Assembly: GCF_019236175.1 (NCBI RefSeq) | Contig: NZ_JAFAJM010000015.1 | Location: 1-64,000 of the forward strand | DNA: 64,000 nt | Direction of reading: 5' to 3' | Source: Chryseobacterium sp. | Lineage (GTDB): Bacteria; Bacteroidota; Bacteroidia; Flavobacteriales; Weeksellaceae | Shown: positions 25,974 to 35,153 of the stretch, one piece after another | How the letters are laid out: each line of letters starts with the position of its first letter | How positions within the stretch are numbered: position 1 is the first letter of the stretch | Notes under the pieces: model-generated | What the model was told of the DNA's origin: nothing | The model's database searches: none | What the model saw: the letters and a program-made list of their open reading frames with translations, nothing else | Translations under genes and position numbers: made by a program

Positions 25974-25986
25974 GTAACTATGTTGC
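25974..25986. promoter_or_regulatory. Zur-type operator before alkaline phosphatase
   Basis: GTAACTATGTTGC differs at one position from GTAACTTTGTTGC at 27578-27590. It lies 46 bp before the phosphatase ATG. Confidence 0.5.
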
Positions 25987-26009
25987 ATTAATTAAAAGTT
26001 AATTTTTAT

Positions 26010-27209
26010 TTAAATATTATCAGGAAAGGGGTCCTGGAATTTTTTTTTCTGATTAAACAGTTTTTCTTCTTTATTATCAATAAGACAATCCTGAAGATCC
26101 TGTTGCATTTGTTCCTTATCCAGATGCTGCCCGATAAAAACAAGCTCATTGATTCTGTCACCCCAGTTTTTATCCCATCGGCTCTCAATAAATTCCTGAT
26201 TTTCTGCAAATGCTCCGTATTGTACTCTGTGGCTCAAGGGCATACTGCACCACCATACTCCAGCTTTTTCCAGACGGAAAGAACCTCCTGCCTGAGAAAA
26301 GTTCAGAGCGTCATCAGGTCTGGAGGCCAGCCAGAATAAACCTTTGGCTCTTAATGTTCCTTCAGGATAATTTTCATTAAGGTATTTCCAAAGCCTCATT
26401 GGGTGGAATGGTCTCTGATTTCTGAAAACAAATGAATTGATTCCATATTCTTCTGTTTCTGGAGTATGGTCAGACTGAAGTTCTTTTTGCCAACCCGCGG
26501 AGGATTGGGCTTTATCAAAATCAAACAATCCGGTGTTCAAAATATACTGCGGATCAATTTTACCAAACTCAGACTGAATGATACTGGCTTCCGGATTCAG
26601 TTTTTGTATGGCTGCTTTTAAAAATCCGAGGGTTTCTGAATCAATGAGATCCGTTTTGTTTAAAATGATGACATTGGCAAATTCAATCTGATCGGTAAGA
26701 AGATTGACAATTGTTCTGTAATCTCCTTCTATATTGGTAAGTTCCCGATCCGTTAATAATTCGTTGGATGAAAAATCTTTCATGAAATTGAAGCAGTCTA
26801 CAACGGTAACCATGGTATCCACATAGCTGAATCGGGAAAGATCTATACCGCTTTCTTCATCAATATAAGTGAAAGTCTGGGCAACCGGAATGGGCTCACT
26901 GATTCCTGTACTTTCAATCAGCAGATAGTCAAAACGATTTTCATCGGCCAATCGTTCCACTTCCGTCATCAGATCTTCTCTGAGTGTACAGCAGATGCAT
27001 CCGTTACTCATTTCCACAAGTTTTTCTTCCGTTCTTGAAAGGGTATTCTGATTTTCAATAAGGCGGGCATCAATATTTACCTCGCTCATGTCATTGACGA
27101 TGACGGCCACTTTTAAACCCTGCTTATTATGCAGAATATGATTCAGTAAAGTAGTTTTCCCTGCTCCCAGAAAGCCACTGAGTACAGTTACAGGAAGTTT
27201 CTTAGTCAT
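26010..27209 (-). CDS. COG0523 (CobW/ZigA-type) GTP-binding metallochaperone
   Basis: The protein has 399 residues. The G1 motif GFLGAGKTT is at 12-20; the COG0523 metal site GCICCT at 70-75 (CxCC) and the NKTDL G4 motif follow. The C-terminal CobW domain has [16 protein letters not shown] and [12 protein letters not shown]. Zur-regulated members supply zinc to client enzymes under shortage. It is 3 bp downstream of a MerC gene; the pair is divergent from the Zur-like gene with two palindromic operators between. That context strongly favours a zinc role over cobalt. Confidence 0.9.
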   Translation of the reverse strand: MTKKLPVTVLSGFLGAGKTTLLNHILHNKQGLKVAVIVNDMSEVNIDARLIENQNTLSRTEEKLVEMSNGCICCTLREDLMTEVERLADENRFDYLLIESTGISEPIPVAQTFTYIDEESGIDLSRFSYVDTMVTVVDCFNFMKDFSSNELLTDRELTNIEGDYRTIVNLLTDQIEFANVIILNKTDLIDSETLGFLKAAIQKLNPEASIIQSEFGKIDPQYILNTGLFDFDKAQSSAGWQKELQSDHTPETEEYGINSFVFRNQRPFHPMRLWKYLNENYPEGTLRAKGLFWLASRPDDALNFSQAGGSFRLEKAGVWWCSMPLSHRVQYGAFAENQEFIESRWDKNWGDRINELVFIGQHLDKEQMQQDLQDCLIDNKEEKLFNQKKKFQDPFPDNI

Positions 27210-27212
27210 GGA

Positions 27213-27551
27213 TTAATGTTTATGATTTTTAAAATTGATAATATGTGCGGTAATCAGACCTGCGGCTCCTGCATAAATAAGAGGAACATGAACTTCAAAT
27301 ATGAAATCGGCCAATACAGAAACAGCAATCAGGAGGATAGAAATCCAGAACAGAAACTTAAGCCAACGGTTAGCAACATGTTTCGTGACTCTGAAAACCA
27401 CGACTGTTCCAATGATCAGAAAAGTCAGATCAACATAAGGATTATGGGATATTCCCAAAGGAATAATCAATAATAGCGGAAAAAGAATGCAATGAATCAA
27501 ACATAAGACTGCAGCAGAGATTCCAACGGCATCAAGAATTTTTGACTTCAT
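27213..27551 (-). CDS. MerC-domain membrane protein
   Basis: The protein has 112 residues with about four hydrophobic helices. The first holds the conserved Cys pair region (GISAAVLCLIHCILFPLLL), as in the mercuric transporter MerC. In Bacteroidota such proteins often sit beside Zur/COG0523 genes and are thought to move zinc or another metal; this is inference. It is the first gene of the two-gene operon reading away from the Zur-like gene. Confidence 0.85.
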   Translation of the reverse strand: MKSKILDAVGISAAVLCLIHCILFPLLLIIPLGISHNPYVDLTFLIIGTVVVFRVTKHVANRWLKFLFWISILLIAVSVLADFIFEVHVPLIYAGAAGLITAHIINFKNHKH

Positions 27552-27577
27552 AAAAGGAGTTATTTAAATTTGTTATT

Positions 27578-27590
27578 GTAACTTTGTTGC
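27578..27590. promoter_or_regulatory. Zur-type operator, merC side
   Basis: GTAACTTTGTTGC differs by one base from the perfect GCAACTTTGTTGC palindrome. It lies 27 bp before the MerC start codon and overlaps a TAACTTTG -7-like element on the plus strand. Confidence 0.7.
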
Positions 27591-27616
27591 AAAGTAAGTA
27601 CAAAATTTTAAATAAC

Positions 27617-27629
27617 GCAACTTTGTTGC
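27617..27629. promoter_or_regulatory. Zur-type operator, regulator side
   Basis: A perfect GCAAC-TTT-GTTGC palindrome ends 8 bp before the ATG of the Fur-family gene, which implies autoregulation. Confidence 0.75.
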
Positions 27630-27637
27630 AATAAAAT

Positions 27638-28027
27638 ATGAAACAAGTTAGAAATACCCATGCCAAAACAGAGATTCTGAATCTTATCAATGCTTCTGAT
27701 GTAGCACTTACCCATTCTGATATTCAGAAGAAATTAGGAGATTTATGTAATAGAGTGACGATATACAGAGTATTGGAAAGGCTTGAAAATGAAGGGGCTA
27801 TACATAAGATTGTGAATGTTGACGGCGTTGTGAATTTCGCAAAATGCAGTGGAAGGTGTTCCCACGAAGAGCATTTTCACAATCATGTTCATTTTAACTG
27901 CAAAGAATGTCATTCCGTTACCTGTATTGAAAATGCTATTCCTGAAATTAGTTTACCTGAACATTTTATTGCTCAGGAGTACAACTTCATCATCAGCGGA
28001 ATTTGCCCGAAGTGTGCGAATGCTTAG
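27638..28027 (+). CDS. zur: Fur-family regulator, probable Zur
   Basis: The protein has 129 residues. The winged helix spans about 8-65 (ALTHSDIQKKLGDLCNRVTIYRVLERLENEGAIHK). The dimer domain has EEHFHNHVHFNC, then CKEC (88-91) and CPKC (123-126), the structural zinc site of Zur and Fur proteins. Its operators lie at its own promoter, the merC-GTPase operon, a TonB receptor and probably phoA, all zinc-related. Zur is preferred over Fur or PerR because of these targets; the metal is not shown directly. Confidence 0.82.
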   Translation: MKQVRNTHAKTEILNLINASDVALTHSDIQKKLGDLCNRVTIYRVLERLENEGAIHKIVNVDGVVNFAKCSGRCSHEEHFHNHVHFNCKECHSVTCIENAIPEISLPEHFIAQEYNFIISGICPKCANA

Positions 28028-28045
28028 GCAAGACGGATAAATAAA

Positions 28046-28073
28046 GAAAAAGCATCCCTGGAGATGCTTTTTC
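28046..28073. terminator. Bidirectional terminator
   Basis: GAAAAAGCATC (28046-28056) pairs with GATGCTTTTTC (28063-28073) between the convergent zur and metE genes. Confidence 0.85.
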
Positions 28074-28101
28074 AGAATTATAATAAAAATAAGTGGGGTG
28101 A

Positions 28102-30402
28102 CTATGCATATTCTGCTGAGGCCTCTTTAGCCGCTGCTACCATTGCGATAAGTGCTTTTTCAGTTTCATCCCAGTGTCTTGTTTTCAGACCACAGTCAGG
28201 ATTTACCCACAGCTGATGAGCCGGAATTACATTTTGAGCTTTTCTTAAAAGCTCGATCATTTCTTCTTTGGAAGGAACTCTTGGTGAATGAATATCATAC
28301 ACTCCCGGACCAATTTCGTTAGGATATTTAAAATCTGCGAAAGCATTTAAGAGTTCCATTTGGGATCTTGAACATTCTATAGTAATAACATCTGCATCCA
28401 TATCCGCAATATTTTCAATGATATCATTGAATTCAGAGTAGCACATGTGGGTATGGATCTGTGTAGCGTCTTCTACTCCACTTGCAGAAATTCTGAAGGC
28501 CTCTACAGCCCATTTCAGATAGTTCTGCCACTCTGCTTTTCTCAATGGGAGCCCTTCTCTGATGGCAGGTTCATCAATCTGGATAATCCGTATACCTGCT
28601 TTTTCCAGATCTACTACTTCATCACGAATAGCCAGTGCAATTTGTTTACAGGTTTCAGAACGAGGCTGATCATCACGTACAAATGACCATTGCAGGATTG
28701 TAACAGGCCCGGTTAACATTCCTTTGACCCATTTATTGGTTTGTGACTGGGCATATTGAGACCAGTATACTGTCATTGGTTCAGGGCGGGAAATATCTCC
28801 GAAAATAACGGGAGGTTTTACACAACGGCTTCCGTAGCTCTGTACCCAGCCGTTTTTCGTAAAAATAAATCCTTCCAGTTTTTCACCAAAATATTCTACC
28901 ATATCGTTACGTTCAAATTCTCCGTGGACAAGGACATCAATTCCGATTTCTTCCTGCCAGCGAATGGTTCTTTGAGTTTCTTCTTTCAGTAAAATGTCAT
29001 ACTGTTCTGCCGTAAGCTCTCCTTTTTTGAACTGAGCCCTCCAGCTTCTTACTTCGGTAGTCTGTGGAAATGAACCTATCGTTGTTGTGGGAAATAACGG
29101 AAGCTGTAAAGCTTTTTGCTGTTCTTCTTTACGGATTTTAAAAGAATTTTTTCTTTGGGCATCTTCCTTGGTAACAGCAATTACTCTTTGTTTTACAGTA
29201 TGATTATGAATCAGCGAAGATGTTTTTCTACTGGCAATCGCTTTTTTATTTTCTTCAAAATCATTAAGAATATCCTGATCTCCGGTTCCTTCAGCAATCG
29301 CTTTAAGAGTAACTACTTCTTGTACTTTCTGTTTTGCAAATGCAAGCCAGTTTTTGATTTCAGGCTGAATGCCCGTTTCAAAATCAAGATCACACGGAGA
29401 ATGTAACAATGAACATGACGGAGCAATAAAAATTCTTTCTTTCCCCAGTTTTTCAGTCGCTTTTCTGATAAAGGATAAAGATTTTTCATAATCGTTTTTC
29501 CAGATGTTTCTTCCGTCTGTTATTCCTAATGAAAGACTAAGGCTTTCAGGAATCGCATGTAAAATATCCTCCAGCTGTTCAGGGTTTCTAACCAGGTCAA
29601 TATGTAAGACGTCGGCAGGAATTGAAACAGCAAGAGATACATTATCCTTCAGCCCGTCAAAATAAGTAGCCATAATAAACTTCAGTTTTGGAAACTCTTT
29701 TCTAAGTTCCCTGTATACTTTCTGATAGGTTTCTTTTGCTTTTTCCGTTAAATCTAAAGTTAAAAACGGTTCGTCAAACTGAATCCATTGTGCCCCCTGA
29801 TCCTGCAGTTTGGTCAGAATTTCTTTATATACCGGAAGGAGGTTTCCGGCAAGATCAAGTTTATCAAATCCTTCTTCCTTTTCCTTCCCTAAAAGAAGGT
29901 AGGAAACAGGTCCGATAATCACTGGTTTTGCATTAATTCCGGCCTGTTTTGCGCCTGAAAACTCATTGAATATTTTATCGGAAGTCAGTTTAAACTGTTG
30001 ATCTTTATAGAATTCAGGAACAATGTAATGATAGTTGGTGTCAAACCATTTGGTCATCTCCATGGCTGTGATGTCCAGTCCGTCTTTCTGATATCCTCTT
30101 GCCATAGCAAAATAAAGGTCAAGTTCAGAATTGTTCTTTTTAAGAGCAACCTCATGATAACGTACCGGAATAGCCCCTACGATTAAGCTCATATCCAATA
30201 CCTGATCATAATAGGAGAAATCATTACAAGGAATAAGATCTATACCTGCTTCTTTTTGGATTTTCCAGTTCTGATTGCAGATGTTTCTTCCTGCAGTAAG
30301 AAGTTCTTCCAAAACAATTTTACCTGACCAGTACTGTTCACAGGCTTTTTTCAGTTCTCTTTTGCTACCAATTCGCGGATAGCCCAGAATGTGCGTTTGC
30401 AT
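28102..30402 (-). CDS. metE: Cobalamin-independent methionine synthase
   Basis: The protein has 766 residues, the normal full length. It transfers a methyl group from methyltetrahydrofolate (triglutamate) to homocysteine to make methionine. The N-terminal half begins LGYPRIGSKRELKKA; the catalytic half has PTTTIGSFPQT, the zinc ligands His and Cys in IHTHMCYSEF, and the third ligand in NPDCGLKTR. A cobalamin riboswitch on the same strand about 150 bp upstream should shut it off when B12 is available, so that a B12-dependent MetH elsewhere can replace it. Confidence 0.95.
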   Translation of the reverse strand: MQTHILGYPRIGSKRELKKACEQYWSGKIVLEELLTAGRNICNQNWKIQKEAGIDLIPCNDFSYYDQVLDMSLIVGAIPVRYHEVALKKNNSELDLYFAMARGYQKDGLDITAMEMTKWFDTNYHYIVPEFYKDQQFKLTSDKIFNEFSGAKQAGINAKPVIIGPVSYLLLGKEKEEGFDKLDLAGNLLPVYKEILTKLQDQGAQWIQFDEPFLTLDLTEKAKETYQKVYRELRKEFPKLKFIMATYFDGLKDNVSLAVSIPADVLHIDLVRNPEQLEDILHAIPESLSLSLGITDGRNIWKNDYEKSLSFIRKATEKLGKERIFIAPSCSLLHSPCDLDFETGIQPEIKNWLAFAKQKVQEVVTLKAIAEGTGDQDILNDFEENKKAIASRKTSSLIHNHTVKQRVIAVTKEDAQRKNSFKIRKEEQQKALQLPLFPTTTIGSFPQTTEVRSWRAQFKKGELTAEQYDILLKEETQRTIRWQEEIGIDVLVHGEFERNDMVEYFGEKLEGFIFTKNGWVQSYGSRCVKPPVIFGDISRPEPMTVYWSQYAQSQTNKWVKGMLTGPVTILQWSFVRDDQPRSETCKQIALAIRDEVVDLEKAGIRIIQIDEPAIREGLPLRKAEWQNYLKWAVEAFRISASGVEDATQIHTHMCYSEFNDIIENIADMDADVITIECSRSQMELLNAFADFKYPNEIGPGVYDIHSPRVPSKEEMIELLRKAQNVIPAHQLWVNPDCGLKTRHWDETEKALIAMVAAAKEASAEYA

Positions 30403-30549
30403 TTTTTTTTACTTTTAATTAAACTTATTTTTTAAAAGTCCTTTGAATGCTTCGTAATGCTTTTTGAGAAAGAAGTTTTGGAAAAACAATGATATACCTG
30501 ACAAAACCGTTTCATCTAACGATCAAACGTAGTTGTGCAATATATCATC

Positions 30550-30770
30550 TGTATGACCCAAAGCTTCAGATCGCGAAAGCATTGTCAATTCAGTAAAGGC
30601 AGGTCTCCTGACTTGTAACCGTTTTTGTCGTCCTTCCCGCTTTTGGCAGTGGATCACAAGGACAAAAACCTTTGATATGTTACTTACAGTTGCGCGACAG
30701 CTCGTGATTTGCACACGATTCCCTATTAATTTACCTTACGTAAAACCTTTTCTGTCTGATGAAGTATTTA
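30550..30770 (-). promoter_or_regulatory. Cobalamin riboswitch upstream of metE
   Basis: Read on the minus strand, AGGGAATCGTGTGCAAATCA, the L5 region GCTGTCGCGCAACTGTAAG and the B12 box AAGTCAGGAGACCTGCC (plus 30598-30614) are all present in order, as in RF00174 riboswitches. The GGGAATC core is at plus 30717-30723. After the B12 box, a hairpin at 30554-30587 carries TCGCGA in its loop, complementary to TCGCG in L5, so it is probably the L13 kissing-loop partner. The end boundaries are approximate. Confidence 0.9.
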
Positions 30771-30901
30771 TAAAGAACTATTCTTTATTCAATTGTATCC
30801 TCCTGTTTTTATGGTAGGAGATTTTAATTTTGTGTAAAATTACAAATACAGAATATATTAGAAATCAATTAGAGCGAATAAAGCAAATAAAGCTTTATTT
30901 A

Positions 30902-30934
30902 TTGTATATTACAGGATATTATTCTGTATATTTG
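30902..30934 (+). promoter_or_regulatory. Promoter of the Lrp-type regulator
   Basis: TTG at 30902-30904, a 22-nt spacer and TATATTTG at 30927-30934. Confidence 0.6.
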
Positions 30935-30968
30935 ATTTGAATTAACATTAAAAAGAATAATATCCTGT
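30911..30968. promoter_or_regulatory. Perfect 15-bp inverted repeat, probable Lrp operator
   Basis: ACAGGATATTATTCT at 30911-30925 is the exact reverse complement of 30954-30968. The left arm lies in the promoter spacer and the right arm abuts the GTG start, as expected for autoregulation by dimers of an Lrp/AsnC protein. Confidence 0.65.
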
Positions 30969-31428
30969 GGAACATCTTGATGATAAAGATATACAGCTTC
31001 TGAGACTCCTTCAGAAAAACGCAAAACTTACGGTAAAAGAACTTGCCAAAGAAATTAATCTTTCTCCTTCACCGGTTTTTGAGCGGGTAAAACGTCTTGA
31101 ACAGGAAGGATATGTAAGAAAATATGCTGCCGTTCTGGATCCTGATAAGCTCAATCGGGGGTTTACGGTATTTTGTCAGATCAAACTCAAAATCCATGAC
31201 CGGTCGATAGGCTATGATTTTGTTAATGAAATTATTGAAATTGAAGAAGTTGCGGAATGTTATAATATTTCCGGAGACTTTGATTTCCTGCTGAAAGTTC
31301 AGGTTCGCGATATGAAACATTATCAGGATTTTGTATTCAACAAACTGGGTTCTGTAGATTCCATCGGGAGTACTCACAGTACCTTTGTAATGGCAGAAGT
31401 AAAAAATAATCACGGATTAACCATCTGA
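30967..31428 (+). CDS. Lrp/AsnC family transcriptional regulator
   Basis: The protein has 153 residues from a GTG start. The N-terminal helix-turn-helix reads LDDKDIQLLRLLQKNAKLTVKELAKEI then SPSPVFERVKRLEQEGYVRKYAA. The RAM ligand-binding domain covers about 65-150, with VAECYNISGDFDFLLKVQVRDMKHYQDFVFNKL. Members respond to amino acids. Its place between metE and the valine/propionate genes suggests control of methionine or branched-chain metabolism, which is inference. A 15-bp inverted repeat flanks its own promoter. Confidence 0.88.
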   Translation: MEHLDDKDIQLLRLLQKNAKLTVKELAKEINLSPSPVFERVKRLEQEGYVRKYAAVLDPDKLNRGFTVFCQIKLKIHDRSIGYDFVNEIIEIEEVAECYNISGDFDFLLKVQVRDMKHYQDFVFNKLGSVDSIGSTHSTFVMAEVKNNHGLTI

Positions 31429-31432
31429 CACA

Positions 31433-31470
31433 AAAAGAGGGTGACCAAATAACTGATCACCCTCACTTTT
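31433..31470. terminator. Bidirectional terminator
   Basis: GAGGGTGA (31437-31444) pairs with TCACCCTC (31457-31464), with A and T runs outside, between convergent lrp-type and queH genes. Confidence 0.8.
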
Positions 31471-31524
31471 TACAAGATTAAAAAATTACCTGTTGTTGAA
31501 ACGGTAGTATTCCGATTTGAAAAA

Positions 31525-32172
31525 TTATTCCTCATCTATTCCGTAAAATTTTTCGCCCAGTTTTATTTTCTCCCTTCCATGGTCGGTTCTCCATTTGTTG
31601 GTGTCTCGTAAAGAATAGGCACAGCCACAGTATTCCTGCATATAAAACTGCTCTTCTTTGCTGATTTCGAGCATACGCTTAGAGCCGCCTTTTTTTCTCC
31701 AGTTATAAGTCCAGTAGGTAATTCCTTCATAATGGCCTGCAGCACGAAGACCGCAATCATTGATCTGATCCATATTTTTCCATCTGGATATTCCTAGAGA
31801 ACTGGATATAACATCAAAACCATTTTCATAGGCATATAATGCGGTACGCTCAAAACGCATATCAAAGCACATGGTACAACGTATTCCTCTTTCCGGCTCC
31901 CACTCCATTCCTTTAGCTCTGGCAAACCAGTCGTCTACATCATAATCTGCATCAACAAAAGGAATATTGTGTTTTTCAGCAAACCGGATATTTTCCTCTT
32001 TCCTTAAATCATATTCCTTTTTAGGGTGAATATTTGGATTGTGAAAGAAGATGGTAAAATCAATCTCCGATGCTATAATAGCTTCCATCACTTCTCCAGA
32101 ACAGGGAGCACAACATGAATGCAACAGCAGCTTTTTACCGTTTTCCGGCAAAATTAATTTCTCTCTAATCAT
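31525..32172 (-). CDS. queH: Epoxyqueuosine reductase QueH
   Basis: The protein has 215 residues. It performs the last step of tRNA queuosine synthesis, reducing epoxyqueuosine without cobalamin, in contrast to the B12-dependent QueG. Family marks are [13 protein letters not shown] near the start, [40 protein letters not shown] and [13 protein letters not shown]; the Cys pairs bind an iron-sulfur cluster and metal. It lies 60 bp downstream of the valine/propionate run in the same direction. This makes it another B12-independent isozyme at the end of a riboswitch-led stretch. Confidence 0.92.
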   Translation of the reverse strand: MIREKLILPENGKKLLLHSCCAPCSGEVMEAIIASEIDFTIFFHNPNIHPKKEYDLRKEENIRFAEKHNIPFVDADYDVDDWFARAKGMEWEPERGIRCTMCFDMRFERTALYAYENGFDVISSSLGISRWKNMDQINDCGLRAAGHYEGITYWTYNWRKKGGSKRMLEISKEEQFYMQEYCGCAYSLRDTNKWRTDHGREKIKLGEKFYGIDEE

Positions 32173-32232
32173 ATTTTTTATTGAAGTTGAAAATCGAAAG
32201 TGAAAAAGTCTGAAGTTTTCCTTTCAATAGTA

Positions 32233-33015
32233 TTAATTTCCTCTAAAATGCGGAACTCTTTTTTCTATGAATGCTTCTATCCCTTCATGATGGTCTTCTG
32301 TTGTAAATAATTCTCCGAATAAAGCAGCCTCCTGTCTTAATCCTTCTGAAATGTGAAGTTCAATACCCGTGTTTAAAGATTGTTTAGCTTTTGCCACAGC
32401 GACAGGTCCTCGTAAAGCAATTGTTTCTGCCAGTTTTTGGGCCTCATTTAATAATTCTTCAGGAGCAAAAACATGATTGACAAATCCAAATTCCTTACAG
32501 GTTTCTGCCGAATAAAATGCTCCTGAGAAAACCATTTCTCTGGCCTTATATAAACCGATGGCCCGCGGAAGGCGCTGTGTTCCGCCAAAACAAGGTAATA
32601 AGCCTAATGTTACTTCAGGTAATCCGAACTTAGCTTTTCCGCTTGCCAGAATAATATCACAGGACAACGCAAGTTCACAACCGCCACCTAAGGCAAATCC
32701 GTTTACAGCAGCGATAACTGCAAAAGGAAGGTTTTCTATCTGATTGAATGCCGTTTGTGCGGTATGTGAAAATTTTTCTGCTTCCTCAGGAGTCATTTCC
32801 TGCATCGCTTTGATATCAGCACCTGCAACAAATGCTTTGTCTCCTGCACCGGTAATGATCAATACTCTGATTTCCTGATTGGATCGTATGTGTTCTCCGA
32901 ATAAAGTCAGTTCATGTAAAACTGTTTCATTCAAAGCATTTAAAGCTTCAGGCCTGTTGATTGTCAATGTCCCGATATGTCCTTTCTGGTGATATATTAA
33001 TGTTTCAAAATCCAT
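32233..33015 (-). CDS. Enoyl-CoA hydratase/isomerase (crotonase family)
   Basis: The protein has 260 residues. It adds water to 2-enoyl-CoAs; in this operon the likely substrate is methacrylyl-CoA from valine. The oxyanion segment AFVAGADIKAM, the NGFALGGGCELALSCD loop with its catalytic Glu and PEVTLGLLPCFGGTQRL with the second Glu are present. LLPC replaces the usual LLPG. It is the last catabolic gene of the run, 44 bp after mmsB. Confidence 0.9.
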   Translation of the reverse strand: MDFETLIYHQKGHIGTLTINRPEALNALNETVLHELTLFGEHIRSNQEIRVLIITGAGDKAFVAGADIKAMQEMTPEEAEKFSHTAQTAFNQIENLPFAVIAAVNGFALGGGCELALSCDIILASGKAKFGLPEVTLGLLPCFGGTQRLPRAIGLYKAREMVFSGAFYSAETCKEFGFVNHVFAPEELLNEAQKLAETIALRGPVAVAKAKQSLNTGIELHISEGLRQEAALFGELFTTEDHHEGIEAFIEKRVPHFRGN

Positions 33016-33059
33016 GAGGTTGAAAGTTAAAGGTTAAAAAATGAGTATGAAGTCCAATA

Positions 33060-33956
33060 TTAATTTTCAATATTTCCTTTTCCGTTTAAGAATTGTATAA
33101 TACTTGAAAAATCGACTTTTCCGTTTCCTGCTTCGCTCCAGATTCTGTAGAGGTTTAATGCTGTATTTCCTAAGGGTGTAGAGGTTTTGGTATCCAAACC
33201 CGCTTCTGCAGCAAGACCCAGATCTTTGGCCATCAGATCTACTGCAAAACCTCCTGAATAGGCTCTGGAAGCAGGCGCATTGTCCATTACACCCGGATAA
33301 GGATTGTATACTTCCAGAGACCAGTTTTTTCCGGAGCTTTTCTGCATGATTTCACTTAATATTTTGGGATCCAGGCCATGTTTTACACCCAGATTAATAG
33401 CTTCCGAGGTACCGATCATATGAATAGCCAGGAGCATATTATTACAGATTTTAGCGACCTGCCCGGCTCCGGATGCTCCTGCATGGAATATATTCTGACC
33501 CATGCATTTTAAAATCGGGCGGGCCTTTTCATAGTCTTCCTGTTTTCCGCCTACGATAAAAGTTAAAGTACCAGCCTGAGCTCCGCCGGTACCACCGGAA
33601 ACGGGAGCATCTATCATTCTGCATCCTTTTGAGGAAGCCAGTGCAGCAACGGAACGGGCGGTAACGGCATCGATAGTACTGCTGTCTATTAATAACGTAT
33701 TGGGTTGAAGATGAGTGATAAAATCTTCGGAATAGAGTTCGGCAACATGCTTTCCCGATGGCAACATTGATATCACAACATCTGCTGTTGCTGCAGCAGC
33801 TAAAGCAGATACGGCAATCTGACCTCCTGCAGACGCCAGTGCTTTCAATGCTGTTTCTGAAAGATCAAAACCGGTCACATGGTGTCCTTTTTTAATAAGA
33901 TTTGCGGCCATGGGGCCACCCATGTTTCCTAGTCCGATGAATGCTATATTTGACAT
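33060..33956 (-). CDS. mmsB: 3-hydroxyisobutyrate dehydrogenase
   Basis: The protein has 298 residues. It oxidises 3-hydroxyisobutyrate to methylmalonate semialdehyde with NAD. The Rossmann motif is GLGNMGGPMAANL near residue 7, with DAPVSGGTGGAQAGTLTF and the catalytic Lys in GQVAKICNNMLLAI. Its order next to the hydrolase and mmsA places it in valine breakdown. Confidence 0.93.
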   Translation of the reverse strand: MSNIAFIGLGNMGGPMAANLIKKGHHVTGFDLSETALKALASAGGQIAVSALAAAATADVVISMLPSGKHVAELYSEDFITHLQPNTLLIDSSTIDAVTARSVAALASSKGCRMIDAPVSGGTGGAQAGTLTFIVGGKQEDYEKARPILKCMGQNIFHAGASGAGQVAKICNNMLLAIHMIGTSEAINLGVKHGLDPKILSEIMQKSSGKNWSLEVYNPYPGVMDNAPASRAYSGGFAVDLMAKDLGLAAEAGLDTKTSTPLGNTALNLYRIWSEAGNGKVDFSSIIQFLNGKGNIEN

Positions 33957-33994
33957 AATTTTTGAATTAATAGTTAGAGATAAGAAGTTGGAAA

Positions 33995-35080
33995 TCAGAG
34001 TTGGAAATTTTCTGCTTTAAACTCTGCAAAGTAGCTGTCTATCCACTCTGTGGTAATATCATTTAAAGCAGCGGGCCACCATTGAGGAGACTGGTCTTTA
34101 TCTACCAGCAGGGCCCGTACTCCCTCAGCAAAATCCGGATGGATACAGCATTGACATGAAAGGTTGAGTTCAGATCGGAAGACTTCTTTCAGGCTTAAAT
34201 GCTCCCCCTGTTTCAGTTGTCTGAAAATAATATGAGCCGAACTTGGTGATCCTGCAGTGAAACTTTTTACACCCATATTGATCCAGTCATCTTTTTGCGG
34301 TTCATTCATCAGAATATCTTTGAACTGATCTACTGAATTTACCCCTTCAAAATGTTGAATAAACCATTGATGAGCAGCTGCCTGTGATTCCGGAACAGAT
34401 ACGCTTTCAGTGATGTGATCCAGAATATCGGAAACCGTTTTATAAGGGTTGTCACTCCAGTCTGCCTGTTCAAGAGCCCTTAGAATGGTTTCTTTTGAGG
34501 ATGATTCGCCGTAATAATCTGCAAGTCCCAGAAATATACAGTCTGCCCCGTCTAATCTAGCTCCGGTTAATCCTAAGTATAATCCATATGCGGAAGGCAT
34601 TGTATTTAAAAACCAGGTTCCTCCTACATCAGGATATAACCCTATGGTGATTTCAGGCATTGCCAGCTTACTTTTCTCTGTAACGATACGATGGGAGGCT
34701 CCCACCATAAGACCGATTCCGCCTCCCATTACGATACCATTTCCCCAGACGATGACAGGTTTTGGATATGTATGAATTTCATAATCTACCTGATATTCTT
34801 TTGAAAAGAAATCGAAACAGTCCTGAGGCACTTCTGCAGGATCAATAGTTTTTTGCGCAATGATGGCATCATATAATTTTCGTACGTCACCTCCTGCACA
34901 TAAGGCTTTTTCACCTGCTCCCTGCAAAAAAATACAGGCTATCCGGTTTGATGTTTTCCAGTCTGTCAGTACAGTCTGTAATTCTTCAATCATTGGTAAT
35001 GACAAGGCATTCAGTGTTTTTTCGGAATTTAAAGTGATAATTCCGACTTTATTTTTTATTTCGGTTTGTACTAAGCTCAT
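33995..35080 (-). CDS. 3-hydroxyisobutyryl-CoA hydrolase
   Basis: The protein has 361 residues, longer than a simple hydratase and typical of the HIBYL-CoA hydrolase branch of the crotonase family. AGGDVRKLYD, the GNGIVMGGGIGLM loop, and PEITIGLYPDVGGTWFL are diagnostic. The C-terminal extension includes DFAEGVRALLVDKDQSPQWWP. It frees 3-hydroxyisobutyrate from CoA in valine degradation. It lies between the acyl-CoA dehydrogenase and mmsB. Confidence 0.9.
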   Translation of the reverse strand: MSLVQTEIKNKVGIITLNSEKTLNALSLPMIEELQTVLTDWKTSNRIACIFLQGAGEKALCAGGDVRKLYDAIIAQKTIDPAEVPQDCFDFFSKEYQVDYEIHTYPKPVIVWGNGIVMGGGIGLMVGASHRIVTEKSKLAMPEITIGLYPDVGGTWFLNTMPSAYGLYLGLTGARLDGADCIFLGLADYYGESSSKETILRALEQADWSDNPYKTVSDILDHITESVSVPESQAAAHQWFIQHFEGVNSVDQFKDILMNEPQKDDWINMGVKSFTAGSPSSAHIIFRQLKQGEHLSLKEVFRSELNLSCQCCIHPDFAEGVRALLVDKDQSPQWWPAALNDITTEWIDSYFAEFKAENFQL

Positions 35081-35153
35081 GGTATTGAATTGAAAATTTT
35101 GTTCAATGAAAAGTTAAGTATCTGATATTCTACTTTCCATTCAATTATTGTAA

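Noticed and set aside
30523..30714. Minus-strand frame over the metE riboswitch
   Set aside because: It lies over the conserved RNA core, so its sequence is explained by the riboswitch.
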